Position numbers and translations under genes: made by a program. Shown here in pieces: positions 43,446 to 52,148 of a stretch of 64,000 bases of DNA. Where the stretch lies: positions 1 through 64,000 of the forward strand of contig NZ_CADCXN010000080.1 of NCBI RefSeq assembly GCF_902806695.1. The letters run 5' to 3'. This DNA is from Candidatus Methylobacter favarea (GTDB taxonomy: Bacteria > Pseudomonadota > Gammaproteobacteria > Methylococcales > Methylomonadaceae). The notes beneath the pieces are model-generated. The model saw only the letters and a program-made list of their open reading frames with translations, did no database searches and had not been told where the DNA came from. Each line of letters opens with the position of its first letter. The first letter of the stretch is position 1.

Positions 43446-44297
43446 ATGTCTACAAATGAAACTTACTACATTCCGCCTAAAGCCACCTGGCCAATCATTG
43501 GAACCGGTGGTTTAGTAATACTGTTGGCTGGATTTGCCAATTATTTAAATGGTTCATCCGCGGGTACAACCATGATGATTACTGGCCTGATAATATTTGT
43601 GATTATGCTGGCCGGATGGTTCTCGCTGCAATCAACTGAAAGTGAGTCCGGTATGTACAATGCTCAAGTCGGTGTTTCCTACCGTATGGGCATGTTATGG
43701 TTCATTTTTTCCGAAATCATGTTTTTTGGCATCTTCTTTGGCACACTTTGGTATACGCGGACTTATTCGGTGCCATGGCTGGGCGGCGGCGCCACTAAAG
43801 AGTTGTTATGGCCTGCGTTTGATGCAACCTGGCCCACTAATGGGCCCGGCAAGGTAGGCGGTGATTTTGAGCCTATGGGAGCATGGGGCATACCCTTTCT
43901 GAACACCTTAATCCTGCTCAGCAGCGGTGTTACAGTTACTTGGGCGCATCATGGCTTGCTTGCCAATAAACGTGATCAATTAATTAAAGGATTAATTGCG
44001 ACGGTAATATTGGGCTTTTTGTTCGTATCTTTTCAGGCCTATGAGTATCATGAAGCTTATACGGAAATGGGCCTGACTTTAGGTTCCGGTATTTATGGAT
44101 CTACGTTCTTTATGCTAACCGGCTTCCATGGCTTTCATGTCTGTGTAGGAGCTATAATTCTCAGTGTTATTCTATTCCGCAGCTGGAAAGGTCACTTTAA
44201 ACCGGAAAACCATTTTGCCTTTGAAGCGGCAACCTGGTACTGGCATTTTGTTGACGTAGTATGGTTAGGCTTGTTTATTTTTGTTTATATAATGTAA
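43446..44297 (+). CDS. coxC: Cytochrome c oxidase subunit III
   Basis: Encodes 283 residues with seven TM helices. YRMGMLWFIFSEIMFFGIFF, EPMGAWGIPFLNTLILLSSG, TVTWAHHGLLANKRDQLI and GFHGFHVCVGAIILSV are signature blocks of subunit III, and it ends WYWHFVDVVWLGLFIFVYIM. AGAGGAAGG precedes the ATG. Stabilises the oxidase and its proton uptake. A strong terminator follows directly. Confidence 0.97.
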   Translation: MSTNETYYIPPKATWPIIGTGGLVILLAGFANYLNGSSAGTTMMITGLIIFVIMLAGWFSLQSTESESGMYNAQVGVSYRMGMLWFIFSEIMFFGIFFGTLWYTRTYSVPWLGGGATKELLWPAFDATWPTNGPGKVGGDFEPMGAWGIPFLNTLILLSSGVTVTWAHHGLLANKRDQLIKGLIATVILGFLFVSFQAYEYHEAYTEMGLTLGSGIYGSTFFMLTGFHGFHVCVGAIILSVILFRSWKGHFKPENHFAFEAATWYWHFVDVVWLGLFIFVYIM

Positions 44298-44314
44298 ACT
44301 TTTAAGTAATTCCC

Positions 44315-44350
44315 AAAAAAGCGCTGCCTGACAGGCAGCGCTTTTTTTTT
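44315..44350. terminator. Bidirectional rho-independent terminator after coxC
   Basis: GCGCTGCC and GGCAGCGC form a very strong stem around TGACA with six A before and nine T after. It can end both the plus-strand cox transcript and the minus-strand twin-TM gene. Confidence 0.95.
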
Positions 44351-44374
44351 GTCACTGTGCAGCATAATTCCAAG

Positions 44375-44626
44375 TTATTTAGTCCTGTCAGTGGATACTG
44401 GTCTTTGCATATGCACACCCAGCCCATGAGGTTTAAGAAGCCCCGTAGCCAATGCAATAATAATAAAAATAAATAAAAGAAGGGAGAGAGTGATACGCAA
44501 AGTCAGCGCCTTGACTGTTTTTTCAGAGTGCTCCTGACTCTTGTGTTTTACCAGATGAAACAGCGCCGAGCCAAGGCTGATAATTATCAGAAAAAAAGTA
44601 ATAATAACGATGATTTTAACTATCAT
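44375..44626 (-). CDS. Twin transmembrane protein (DUF2909 type)
   Basis: The frame is open up to 44710, but ATG 44626 gives the family's usual length and start (MIVKIIVIITFFLIIISLGS). Two TM helices surround a short charged loop (HLVKHKSQEHSEKTVKALTL). DUF2909 genes occur between coxC and surf1, on the opposite strand, in many gammaproteobacteria. Function unknown, perhaps oxidase assembly. The ribosome-binding site is weak. Confidence 0.75.
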   Translation of the reverse strand: MIVKIIVIITFFLIIISLGSALFHLVKHKSQEHSEKTVKALTLRITLSLLLFIFIIIALATGLLKPHGLGVHMQRPVSTDRTK

Positions 44627-44736
44627 GAAAAATAAGCGTAAAAGAAGATTTTCTCTGTATTCTCGGTTATTCATGCCGTTGTGCCAAGAGATTAAAGAAA
44701 AAAAATGCATACTTTATTAAATTCACACACTGCCTT

Positions 44737-45447
44737 ATGAAATTTCAATTAGTTCCAACTGTAGCTTATCTGTGCCTACTGCCTTTGCTGATCGCCTTGG
44801 GAATCTGGCAGTTGGGACGTTCGGAAGAAAAGCGTGAATTTCTGGAACTGGAACAGCGGCAGGCTGCATCTGAAGTCTTACATTTATCGCCGGTTTCTGA
44901 AGATAATCCCGAAACGCTAAGATATAGAAAAGTAGAAGTTAAGGGACATTATGATAATGCCCATCAGTTTTTAATAGACAACCAGGTCAGCGAAGGAAAG
45001 CCTGGCTATTTTGTTATGACGCCTTTGGTATTGGAGGGCGCAGACAAGGCAGTTCTGGTGAACAGAGGCTGGATTCCTTTAAACCGGGATCGATCGGTTT
45101 TACCAAATGTGGAGGTAAAAAAGTTGCAAGCAACTATCACCGGAAGAATTAATAGTTTTCCTCGCGTAGGTATTAAATTGGCAGGGGCTGGAATACCAAC
45201 CTCTACCTGGCCGTCAGTAGTACAGGTAGTTGACAGTAATATTCTGGCCCGTAAGTTGGGTTACCCCTTATTTCAATTTCAGGTTGAGCTTGACAAACAC
45301 TTGCCCAACGGCTTTAAACGCGAATGGCGCACAACCACCCTCATGCTGCCGGAACAACATATTGCCTATGCGATTCAATGGTTTGCATTGGCTTTGACGC
45401 TAACGATAATTTTTATTTGGTACAGTTTTAAAAAGAAAGATGGCTAA
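44737..45447 (+). CDS. surf1: SURF1-family oxidase assembly protein
   Basis: Encodes 236 residues with TM helices at both ends (VAYLCLLPLLIALGIWQLGR; HIAYAIQWFALALTLTIIFI) and a periplasmic domain with RYRKVEVKGHYDNAHQFLID and VLVNRGWIPLNRDR. These are classic SURF1 motifs, including the NRGW. It helps insert heme a into subunit I. It overlaps the next gene by 8 bp. Confidence 0.95.
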   Translation: MKFQLVPTVAYLCLLPLLIALGIWQLGRSEEKREFLELEQRQAASEVLHLSPVSEDNPETLRYRKVEVKGHYDNAHQFLIDNQVSEGKPGYFVMTPLVLEGADKAVLVNRGWIPLNRDRSVLPNVEVKKLQATITGRINSFPRVGIKLAGAGIPTSTWPSVVQVVDSNILARKLGYPLFQFQVELDKHLPNGFKREWRTTTLMLPEQHIAYAIQWFALALTLTIIFIWYSFKKKDG

Positions 45448-46036
45448 TCAACAGAAAAAAAACCGCCTATTGATTCTGGGTATTTTTGGCATGTCCATTA
45501 TCCCTTTTCTAATTGCCTGGGGTATAAGACAAAACCCTGAAATTTTAACAGGCAGAACCAATAAGGGACAGCTAATAACACCGCCGGTGCCTACTGAGCG
45601 TAATGATTTAACAGGTTTTGATCAATTTTCAGCCGATAATATGGCTGAACTTTTCGGACACTGGCTGATAGTCAATGTGATAACTGATACTGATTGTAAT
45701 GATAAATGCCAGGAAGCCATTTATAAAACCAGACAATTGCAATTAATGATGAGCAAGGATTTAACCAGGACTCGCCGTATAGTCTTAATTTTCAAAGAGG
45801 TTGACCCTGAAATTGCAGATCACTGGTGGCCAGAAGACAGATTCTTATTGAAAGTAAAGCCCAGTGACGCGCTGGTTGAAAAAATAACTGAAATAAGACA
45901 AGGAGCTATCCCTGACGGAATGCTTTTTCTAATGGACCCGTTGGGCAATTTAATGATGCAGTATGAATCGGGGTTCGATCCTTATAAAGTTAAAAGCGAC
46001 CTTACGCATCTGCTGAGAGTTTCACAAATCGGATAA
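45440..46036 (+). CDS. Thioredoxin-fold, SCO-like membrane-anchored protein
   Basis: Encodes 198 residues. One N-terminal TM helix (RLLILGIFGMSIIPFLIAWG), then HWLIVNVITDTDCNDKCQEA, a CxxxC pair as in SCO copper chaperones, and LMDPLGNLMMQYESGFDPYK near the end, typical of the thioredoxin fold. The usual SCO His near the end is not obvious (a candidate is in DLTHLL). Genes of this kind lie between surf1 and ctaA in many gammaproteobacteria. Probably a copper or redox assembly factor. It overlaps the neighbours on both sides. Confidence 0.75.
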   Translation: MANQQKKNRLLILGIFGMSIIPFLIAWGIRQNPEILTGRTNKGQLITPPVPTERNDLTGFDQFSADNMAELFGHWLIVNVITDTDCNDKCQEAIYKTRQLQLMMSKDLTRTRRIVLIFKEVDPEIADHWWPEDRFLLKVKPSDALVEKITEIRQGAIPDGMLFLMDPLGNLMMQYESGFDPYKVKSDLTHLLRVSQIG

Positions 46037-48069
46037 TGGAAAAAATGTTTAGGAAAATAACTCTCTTTAGTGTTGTTTTAGCGTTCATCGTTGTCGTGTT
46101 CGGTTCCTATGTCCGTTTATCAGGAGCCGGAGCAGGCTGTCCTGATTGGCCAGGTTGTTATGGTCAGCTTATTATTACTGATAACGCAGACTTTAGAACT
46201 CATGCTGCTTTGGCATTTCCTGATCAGCCTTTCGATATTGCCAAAGCCTGGAAGCAGATGAGCTACCGGTATTTGAGGGCGCTCCTGGCTATATTTGTCC
46301 TATTGCTGGGCTTGCTTTCATGGCGGCAAAAACAATTCCGCGGCGCGGCAATAACCGCTACTTTGAGCTTGGTTATATTAATCGGTTTGCAGGCTGTTTT
46401 GAGTATGTTAGCAGTGAAAACCAATCTCATGCCTGTCATCGTAACCGGTCATTTTTTAGCTGGAATGGCTATTTTCTGGCTGCTTTTCCGGCTATTTCTG
46501 TTGCCTGGTCAGAAAGTTGCAGGCAGTGACATAAATCGGCAGACTACAGGCCTCAAAAATTTCACTGTTTTTGCCATACTGATTTTATTCTTACAAATAG
46601 CCTTGGGGATTTGGGTCAGCACAAACCATGCCGGCCTGGCATGTTCAGGCTTTCCCCAATGCAATGGCATGTGGTGGCCTGAAGCCGATTATCAAAGCGC
46701 CCTGGATTTATTTCATGGATTGATCACGGGCTACACTGGCGTATTATCCTTCGACGCTCAGGTTGCGGCAAATTCGCTGCATAGAGTCGGAGCCCTGGCC
46801 AGCTTTATTCTGCTGGGACTGGTGATGCTGAACGCAAGCTCGGCAAACTATTCAAAACCTGTACGAAAAGCCGGTTTATGGTTAAGCATCCTGTTGTTTT
46901 TACAGGTAGCCATCAGTGTTATCAGCATCAAACTGGATATGCCGTTATGGGCTGTAGTAGCGCATAGTGCCGTTTCAGCATTGTTAATGCTGCCATTGAT
47001 TGCCATCAGTTTTTATAGCCGATATGCCGGTATCGAGATACAACAGCCTGCCATACGGGTTGAACCGGCCCAGGAAATTTTTAAATCCGGCACAGTAACA
47101 GCGCCAGTCAGTACAGTTGCAGAAGAAATCTATGTTGAGCCAACGGCCGAATCTCTTTACTTACGCCTTAAATCGCAGCTAAAGCGGACCCGCTCAGGGC
47201 TTGGTGCTGCACTTGCTGCTATTCCTTTAGGTCAAAAGGAAATTAAAAAGGACTTGCTGGAGGAAATTGAAGCCAGTCTGCTAATGGCTGATATCGGTTT
47301 GGAAGCGACTACTGAAATAATCAGGCGCCTGACCCAAAATGTAGAGCGGCAGCAACTGAATGACAGGGCAGCTTTAACAAATGCCTTAAAGCAGGAATTG
47401 TTGAGTATACTCAAGCCCTGCAGCAAGCCTTTGCTGATTCCAAGGCAGGACAAGCCTTTTGTAATCTTGGTGGTCGGTGTTAACGGGGCAGGTAAAACAA
47501 CAACCATAGGTAAATTGGCCAAACGCTTGCAGGCGCAAGGATATAAGGTCATGCTGGCCGCCGGCGACACTTTCAGAGCGGCGGCGGTGGAGCAATTGCA
47601 GGTCTGGGGTGAACGCAACAATATTCATGTAGTAGCCCAGCATACCGGCGCCGATTCGGCATCGGTTATTTATGACGGCATACAGTCTGCGCAGGCAAAA
47701 GGCGCAGATGTCCTGATTGCCGATACAGCCGGACGCCTGCACACAAAATCCAGCCTGATGGATGAATTGAGAAAAATAAAGCGGATCATGGGCAAACTGG
47801 ATGAAACTGCGCCCCATGAAGTGTTGCTGGTATTAGATGCCGGTACGGGACAAAATGCGTTGTCCCAGGCAAAGCTGTTTAATGAAGCCGTAACGTTAAC
47901 AGGGCTGGTAGTAACCAAGCTCGACGGCACGGCAAAAGGCGGCGTCATTTTTGCCTTGGCCAAACAGTTCGGCATTCCCATTCGTTACATAGGCGTTGGC
48001 GAAAGTATTGATGATTTGCAGGATTTTGATGCAGAAACCTTTATAGACGCCTTATTTGTCAAAGACTAA
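46036..48069 (+). CDS. ftsY: Fusion of COX15/CtaA heme A synthase-like domain with FtsY (SRP receptor)
   Basis: One uninterrupted 677-codon frame. Residues 1-330 form an 8-TM COX15-like domain with GSYVRLSGAGAGCPDWPGC near the start, H139, H249 (NSLHR) and H310 at the expected places. The usual WxEMxHR motif reads AWKQMSYRYL (Q74, Y77), so the catalytic Glu and one heme-binding His are missing. Residues 331-372 are a hydrophilic, acidic linker. From about 375 a complete FtsY NG domain follows: Walker A VVGVNGAGKTTTIGKLAK, AAGDTFRAAAVEQL, IADTAGRLH, VVTKLDGTAKGG, GVGESIDDLQDFD. ftsE and ftsX follow directly. The COX15 part may serve as membrane anchor for the receptor. Confidence 0.9.
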   Translation: MEKMFRKITLFSVVLAFIVVVFGSYVRLSGAGAGCPDWPGCYGQLIITDNADFRTHAALAFPDQPFDIAKAWKQMSYRYLRALLAIFVLLLGLLSWRQKQFRGAAITATLSLVILIGLQAVLSMLAVKTNLMPVIVTGHFLAGMAIFWLLFRLFLLPGQKVAGSDINRQTTGLKNFTVFAILILFLQIALGIWVSTNHAGLACSGFPQCNGMWWPEADYQSALDLFHGLITGYTGVLSFDAQVAANSLHRVGALASFILLGLVMLNASSANYSKPVRKAGLWLSILLFLQVAISVISIKLDMPLWAVVAHSAVSALLMLPLIAISFYSRYAGIEIQQPAIRVEPAQEIFKSGTVTAPVSTVAEEIYVEPTAESLYLRLKSQLKRTRSGLGAALAAIPLGQKEIKKDLLEEIEASLLMADIGLEATTEIIRRLTQNVERQQLNDRAALTNALKQELLSILKPCSKPLLIPRQDKPFVILVVGVNGAGKTTTIGKLAKRLQAQGYKVMLAAGDTFRAAAVEQLQVWGERNNIHVVAQHTGADSASVIYDGIQSAQAKGADVLIADTAGRLHTKSSLMDELRKIKRIMGKLDETAPHEVLLVLDAGTGQNALSQAKLFNEAVTLTGLVVTKLDGTAKGGVIFALAKQFGIPIRYIGVGESIDDLQDFDAETFIDALFVKD

Positions 48070-48076
48070 AAACCTG

Positions 48077-48733
48077 ATGTTAAAGTTTGAAAATGTCAGC
48101 AAGTATTATCCGGATGCAGGCGATGTATTGCTCAATGTCAGCTTTTATCTGAAACATGGCGAAATGGCCTTTGTTACGGGACATTCCGGGGCTGGAAAAA
48201 GCACCTTATTGAAACTGATAGCTATCATTGAGCGTTGCAGTCGCGGTCAGATATGGTTGGATGGTCAAAATCTGAACCAGGCCAAAGAAAGACAGATACC
48301 TTTTCTAAGAAGAAAAGTCGGGTTAATTTTTCAGGACTATAAACTGCTTCAGGATAGAACCGTTTTCGATAATATAGCACTGCCTTTAGTGATAGCAGGC
48401 TACGGGCATCCGGAAATCGCTCGCAGAGTACGGGCATCCCTCGATAAAGTCGGCTTGTTAGGCAAGGAAAAAAAATATCCTCCGTCGTTATCAGGCGGCG
48501 AGCAGCAGCGCGTCGGCATTGCCAGAGCCGTAGTTAACAAGCCGCCGATGATTCTGGCTGATGAACCTACCGGCAATCTCGATCCCGAGCTGTCAGCAGA
48601 AATAATGCTTTTGTTTGAACAGTTCCAGCAGGTTGGTGTGACGGTATTAATCGCATCTCACGACATCTTGCTAGTTACCAAAATGAATCGTAGAGTCCTA
48701 AAGCTTGATCATGGTCAACTGGTGGCCAGCTAA
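48077..48733 (+). CDS. ftsE: Cell division ATP-binding protein FtsE
   Basis: Encodes 218 residues from ATG 48077 (a TTG at 48056 inside ftsY is less likely). Starts [20 protein letters not shown] like FtsE. Walker [17 protein letters not shown], signature [15 protein letters not shown], Walker [17 protein letters not shown]. With FtsX it controls periplasmic cell-wall hydrolysis at division. 7 bp from the ftsY stop; the ftsYEX order is standard. Confidence 0.96.
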   Translation: MLKFENVSKYYPDAGDVLLNVSFYLKHGEMAFVTGHSGAGKSTLLKLIAIIERCSRGQIWLDGQNLNQAKERQIPFLRRKVGLIFQDYKLLQDRTVFDNIALPLVIAGYGHPEIARRVRASLDKVGLLGKEKKYPPSLSGGEQQRVGIARAVVNKPPMILADEPTGNLDPELSAEIMLLFEQFQQVGVTVLIASHDILLVTKMNRRVLKLDHGQLVAS

Positions 48734-48735
48734 CT

Positions 48736-49728
48736 ATGAGACAGATTAAAAAAACTCCAGCCAGACAGGAGGTCCGGCAAACCCAGACCTCAGGAGGTGA
48801 TTTTGTTGATAAGCTGCATGCCTATCGGGATTTACATGCCCATGCCTTGTTTTCAAGCCTTGGCCGATTAGCAGCATCGAAATTCACCTCGATAATGACC
48901 ATAACCGTGCTGGCGATTGCAATTTCCCTGGCCAGCGGTTTTTATCTTCTGGTGGCAAATCTTCAGCAATTGACCGGCAACTTGGAAACCAGCAACCGGA
49001 TATCCCTGTTTCTCAAGGATAATGTATCTGCTGCAAAAGCCAGTAAATTTGCAGACAGTATCAGAAAGAAGGCAGATGTTCAGGAAGTCAAATTAATTAC
49101 CAAAGACCAGGCCTTGAAAGAATTTCAGACATACAGTGGATTCGGCTCAGCAATTAATGCACTGGAAAAAAATCCTCTGCCCATCGTCCTAGAGGTTATT
49201 CCGCAAAATATCCTGGAAGACCGGCAGGAGTTTGAAAACCTGCTTGAAAATTTCAGACAGGAACCTGATGTTGATTTTGCCCAAATGGACATGCAGTGGG
49301 TTAAACGCCTGCAATCCTTTATGGATATGGCAAGGCGCGGCGGTATGTTATTGAGTGTATTGCTGGGTGTGGGAGTACTGTTTATTACCGGCAATACCAT
49401 CCGGCTTGAATTGTATAATCGCCGCGAGGAAGTAGTGATTGCCAAACTGGTAGGCGCTACAAACGCATTTATCCGGAGACCTTTTTTATATAGCGGTTTT
49501 TGGATAGGCTTTTTCTCGGGCGTAGCAGCATGGTTTATTGTCACAATAATGATGCTGATTTTAAGGCAATCTGTAGAAAAACTTTCCGAGCTTTATGACG
49601 GCGCATTCCATATGCTGTTTTTAAGTTTTACCGAAACGCTGGCAATGTTATTCATTTCATCCTTATTGAGTATATCGGGTTCATGGATTGTGGTTAGTTT
49701 TCAGCTCCAGCAGTTAAAACCAGAGTAA
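48736..49728 (+). CDS. ftsX: Cell division protein FtsX
   Basis: Encodes 330 residues with four TM helices: AASKFTSIMTITVLAIAIS, LLSVLLGVGVLFITGNTIRL, YSGFWIGFFSGVAAWFIVTI and LAMLFISSLLSISGSWIVVS. The periplasmic loop contains NRISLFLKDNVSAAKASKFA as usual. LYNRREEVVIAKLVGATNAF IRRPF-type cytoplasmic coupling segment is present. Two bases after the ftsE stop. rpoH, which often follows, is not here. Confidence 0.96.
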   Translation: MRQIKKTPARQEVRQTQTSGGDFVDKLHAYRDLHAHALFSSLGRLAASKFTSIMTITVLAIAISLASGFYLLVANLQQLTGNLETSNRISLFLKDNVSAAKASKFADSIRKKADVQEVKLITKDQALKEFQTYSGFGSAINALEKNPLPIVLEVIPQNILEDRQEFENLLENFRQEPDVDFAQMDMQWVKRLQSFMDMARRGGMLLSVLLGVGVLFITGNTIRLELYNRREEVVIAKLVGATNAFIRRPFLYSGFWIGFFSGVAAWFIVTIMMLILRQSVEKLSELYDGAFHMLFLSFTETLAMLFISSLLSISGSWIVVSFQLQQLKPE

Positions 49729-49968
49729 ATGTTTGCTATTTAAACAGAGTTGTGTAAATTATTTAGTGAAGTATTAGAAACACCTTATTAAATCTAATAG
49801 ACTTGAAATAGCGCCGTATCATAGTGAATGCGGAAACAGGCTTTGGTTAGTGATCAGTTACTGCGGCTTTCCCGGTAAAAATAAATGTAACATGCGTTGT
49901 GATTAAAGCCGCGGCTAATCAGAAGCAGAGCCTTAAATTTTCTATTTTATTTTCCGGGAGATACTTTT

Positions 49969-50445
49969 ATGGCTAACACCAACATATTTAAGACGCTTCC
50001 AACATCGGCTCTGTTTGAGGGTTTTGCCGCCGGTTTTCTTGCCACGCTGATTTTTCATCAGTTGACGCTGGCTTTACTCTGGAACGCCGGCATAGCGCCA
50101 TTTGCACCTTTTTCACTTGCAGCTACGCAGCCATTCGGCGTGCCGGCAGTATTCTCGCTGGCATTCTGGGGCGGAATCTGGGGTATCCTGTTCGCAGTAG
50201 TCGACGATAATTTTCCACGCGGCAATAGCTACTGGATAACAGCATTTCTATTCGGCGCAATCCTGCCGTCGCTGGTCGCGCTTTTGATAGTCTTGCCGCT
50301 CAAAGGCAAGCCCATTGGCGGTAACTGGCAGCCTACTCTGCTACTGACCGCCTTCCTGATTAATGGCGCTTGGGGTGTTGGGACCGGGCTGTTTTTAAAA
50401 ACTTTGTCGGGCTGGTATGATAAGTCATCTGACTCGACGCCATGA
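49969..50445 (+). CDS. Four-TM hypothetical membrane protein
   Basis: Encodes 158 residues with four hydrophobic segments: ALFEGFAAGFLATLIFHQLT, FSLAFWGGIWGILFAVVDDN, ITAFLFGAILPSLVALLIVL and TLLLTAFLINGAWGVGTGLF. Small conserved-type membrane protein found in several proteobacteria; I cannot name a function. CGGGAGATACTTTT precedes the ATG. The gap 49729..49968 holds nothing else; 50446..50566 is empty. Confidence 0.7.
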   Translation: MANTNIFKTLPTSALFEGFAAGFLATLIFHQLTLALLWNAGIAPFAPFSLAATQPFGVPAVFSLAFWGGIWGILFAVVDDNFPRGNSYWITAFLFGAILPSLVALLIVLPLKGKPIGGNWQPTLLLTAFLINGAWGVGTGLFLKTLSGWYDKSSDSTP

Positions 50446-50566
50446 ATCATTAATGCACTCAATTTCAACTGTAAAACAGCCTCAAAAGTTTTGAATAGCT
50501 ATAGTCGGTCAAGAACAACTATTCAACTAGCCGCAAGGTAACTTTTTTAGTTCTCTAATCAATGCC

Positions 50567-50936
50567 TCATGCGGAATCAAAAACAAGCGCACTCTTAGCC
50601 TGCTTAATAGTAACACTTTGCACGGTATGGGTATAAATCATCGTTGTTCTTAAATCGCTGTGGCCCAACAACTCCTGAATCGTGCGAATATAATAATTTG
50701 CCTGCAATATATGACTTGCAAAGGAATGCCGGAATGAATGCGCCGAAGCGCGTTTGGTAAGCTTGGCATGGTTTACCGCTTGTTTGATCGCTTTTTGCCC
50801 TACCGATGCGTGAATATGGTAGCGTTTATATTCCTGCGGTTCCCGCAGAAAAGTCAGCGATTGAGCAGGGAAAAACCACTGCCAGATAAATTTCCTTGGC
50901 GGCGTTCTTATATTTGCGATCTAACTGGTCCGGCAG
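50567..50936 (-). pseudogene. intI: Integron integrase (IntI-like) C-terminal fragment
   Basis: On the minus strand the frame reads [15 protein letters not shown], then after a 1-base shift [40 protein letters not shown] and [20 protein letters not shown], and ends [40 protein letters not shown]. The catalytic H-x-x-R, the LLGH His and the Tyr (MIYTH) are those of tyrosine recombinases. The extra block between box I and the HxLR motif fits integron integrases. The N-terminal two thirds is gone, so it is dead. It is oriented away from the cassettes, as expected. Confidence 0.85.
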
Positions 50937-50943
50937 CCCAGTG

Positions 50944-51014
50944 GGTGGGCAGCGCTAAGCTACCCACCGGCTTTGATTCAAACGGTGGGCAAACGATGAG
51001 GCTGTTTGCCCACC
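50944..51014. repeat. Two GGTGGG hairpins (dispersed MITE-like repeat)
   Basis: GGTGGGCAGC pairs with GCTACCCACC (50944..50968), and GGTGGGCAAAC with GTTTGCCCACC (50984..51014, perfect 11-bp arms). Such GGTGGGCA hairpins occur as dispersed repeats in many proteobacterial genomes. Here the block replaces the missing N-terminal part of intI. Confidence 0.7.
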
Positions 51015-51203
51015 CTACCCGGCTGATCTGATGAGCTAACTCCTTAGGTAGTAGGAGCACGAGATGCGTTATCCCTATCTGTTTATCATGTCAAAAATGT
51101 ATGTTATCCCGCCTAGTCAATCAAGTTCTTCGTCTATTTCACTATATTTTAGTTTGCAACCAAGACAGTTCAAGTGTAAATATACAGACCTGGATAATAA
51201 TTT

Positions 51204-51210
51204 GTTAGGC
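51204..51210 (+). other. Integron core recombination site (attI side)
   Basis: GTTAGGC is a G^TTRRRY core site directly before the first cassette. It is exactly complementary to the GCCTAAC that starts the attC at 51679, which shows that the first cassette spans 51205..51732. Confidence 0.75.
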
Positions 51211-51226
51211 CTCGGAGGAAAGTTCC

Positions 51227-51490
51227 ATGAGATTCCCCCCTGAAAGAACCGCGGTTGCAGCAGTTCTGGTAGTCGCCGCTCTTACCGTTGTGTTTTCTGG
51301 CGCAACACGGCTGTCAAATCGCTTGGCGGCAGCAGAGAGTACGGCGTCCGAAGCATTCGATGTTGCAAGGGATGTAGATGGCCGGCTATCTGACGCAGAA
51401 AGCACAATTAATGATTTGTCAGACACATCCGAAGATCACGAGAACCGACTGGACAATGTTGAATCTCAACAACTAAAGAGGTCCTGGTGA
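51227..51490 (+). CDS. Cassette protein 1a: membrane-anchored coiled-coil protein
   Basis: Encodes 87 residues. One TM helix (TAVAAVLVVAALTVVFSGAT) followed by a heptad-rich region (LAAAESTASEAFDVARDVDG, RLSDAESTINDLSDTSEDHE) predicted to form a coiled coil. GGAGGAAAGTTCC precedes the ATG. It lies in the first integron cassette and overlaps the next gene (GTGA). No named family; typical of cassette genes of unknown function. Confidence 0.7.
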   Translation: MRFPPERTAVAAVLVVAALTVVFSGATRLSNRLAAAESTASEAFDVARDVDGRLSDAESTINDLSDTSEDHENRLDNVESQQLKRSW

Positions 51491-51684
51491 AAACTTTCAT
51501 CAATAATTTCTTCCGCGCCATACCACTTGCTCTTGGCTTGGTGCTGACAATCCTGAGCGTGGTTTCAGCTATGAACATCGCAGAGGATAAGGACTACATT
51601 GTCGGAGCCCTATTCTGCGGCCTACTTGGGGTACCACTACTCTTCGCCTCAGTGGTTTTGCTTGCTCGGCCGCACGAAGCCTAA
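51487..51684 (+). CDS. Cassette protein 1b: two-TM membrane protein
   Basis: Encodes 65 residues from GTG 51487, which overlaps the previous stop (GTGA). Two TM helices: IPLALGLVLTILSVVSAMNI and YIVGALFCGLLGVPLLFASV. GAGG lies just upstream. Its stop falls inside the attC of the cassette. Function unknown; translationally coupled to the coiled-coil protein, so the two may act together. Confidence 0.7.
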   Translation: MKTFINNFFRAIPLALGLVLTILSVVSAMNIAEDKDYIVGALFCGLLGVPLLFASVVLLARPHEA

Positions 51685-51738
51685 CAATTCATTCAAGCCG
51701 AAGCCGCTTCGCGGCTCGGCTTAATTCAGGCGTTATGC
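51679..51738 (+). other. Integron attC site 1 (60 bp)
   Basis: Starts GCCTAAC and ends GTTATGC. The inner part AAGCCGAAGCCGCTTCGCGG folds back on CTCGGCTT, giving the typical attC hairpin with near-perfect arms (CAATTCATTCAAGCCG / CGGCTTAATTCAGGCG). Confidence 0.95.
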
Positions 51739-52147
51739 ATAATGGAGGATTTGTACATGAAGCCACGAGTACTGTTACCACGGTCTGTGTTGATGACTTG
51801 GAAAAATCAGTCAGGTTCTACGAAGAAGGTCTTGAACTCAAGACCGAGGGCATTATCGGAAAAGAATTCGCGCATGGTACGGTTGCTTTCTTTGAGCTAC
51901 AAGCCGGACTCAAGCTTGCTATCTGGCCACGCAAAAGTCTTGCTCATGATTCCGGCCTTCCTCTTGGCAAGCCGGGTGCTACTGAGCTACCACTTGGACA
52001 TAATGTTTCTTCCAAGGTCGAGGTCGATGCGGTCATAGTAAAACCTGCTCAAGATACTTTCTGGGAGGCTACGCGGGTTACTTTCAAGACCCTGACCAAC
52101 ACCTCTGGGAGGTCGTATGGAACCCACAGTGGGAAATCAAGGAGTGA
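51735..52147 (+). pseudogene. Cassette 2: VOC-family (glyoxalase/bleomycin-resistance-like) protein, frameshifted
   Basis: TSTVTTVCVDDLEKSVRFYE, EGLELKTEGIIGKEFAHGTV and FFELQAGLKLAIWPRKSLAH are the vicinal-oxygen-chelate fold. Near 52068 one base is missing. Beyond it the other frame reads GGYAGYFQDPDQHLWEVVWN and PQWEIKE before a TGA at 52145..52147, the standard VOC ending with its metal-binding Glu. The start at 51735 overlaps the attC core; a nearby ATG with GGAGG (51756) would need another shift. The substrate is unknown. Confidence 0.8.
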
Positions 52148-52148
52148 G

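Noticed and set aside
47232-47981. Minus-strand ORFs within the FtsY part
   Set aside because: They are shadows of the strongly conserved GTPase-coding strand.
51742-52038. Alternative 98-codon frame in cassette 2
   Set aside because: The VOC motifs are in the other frame; this one only shares the better start codon.
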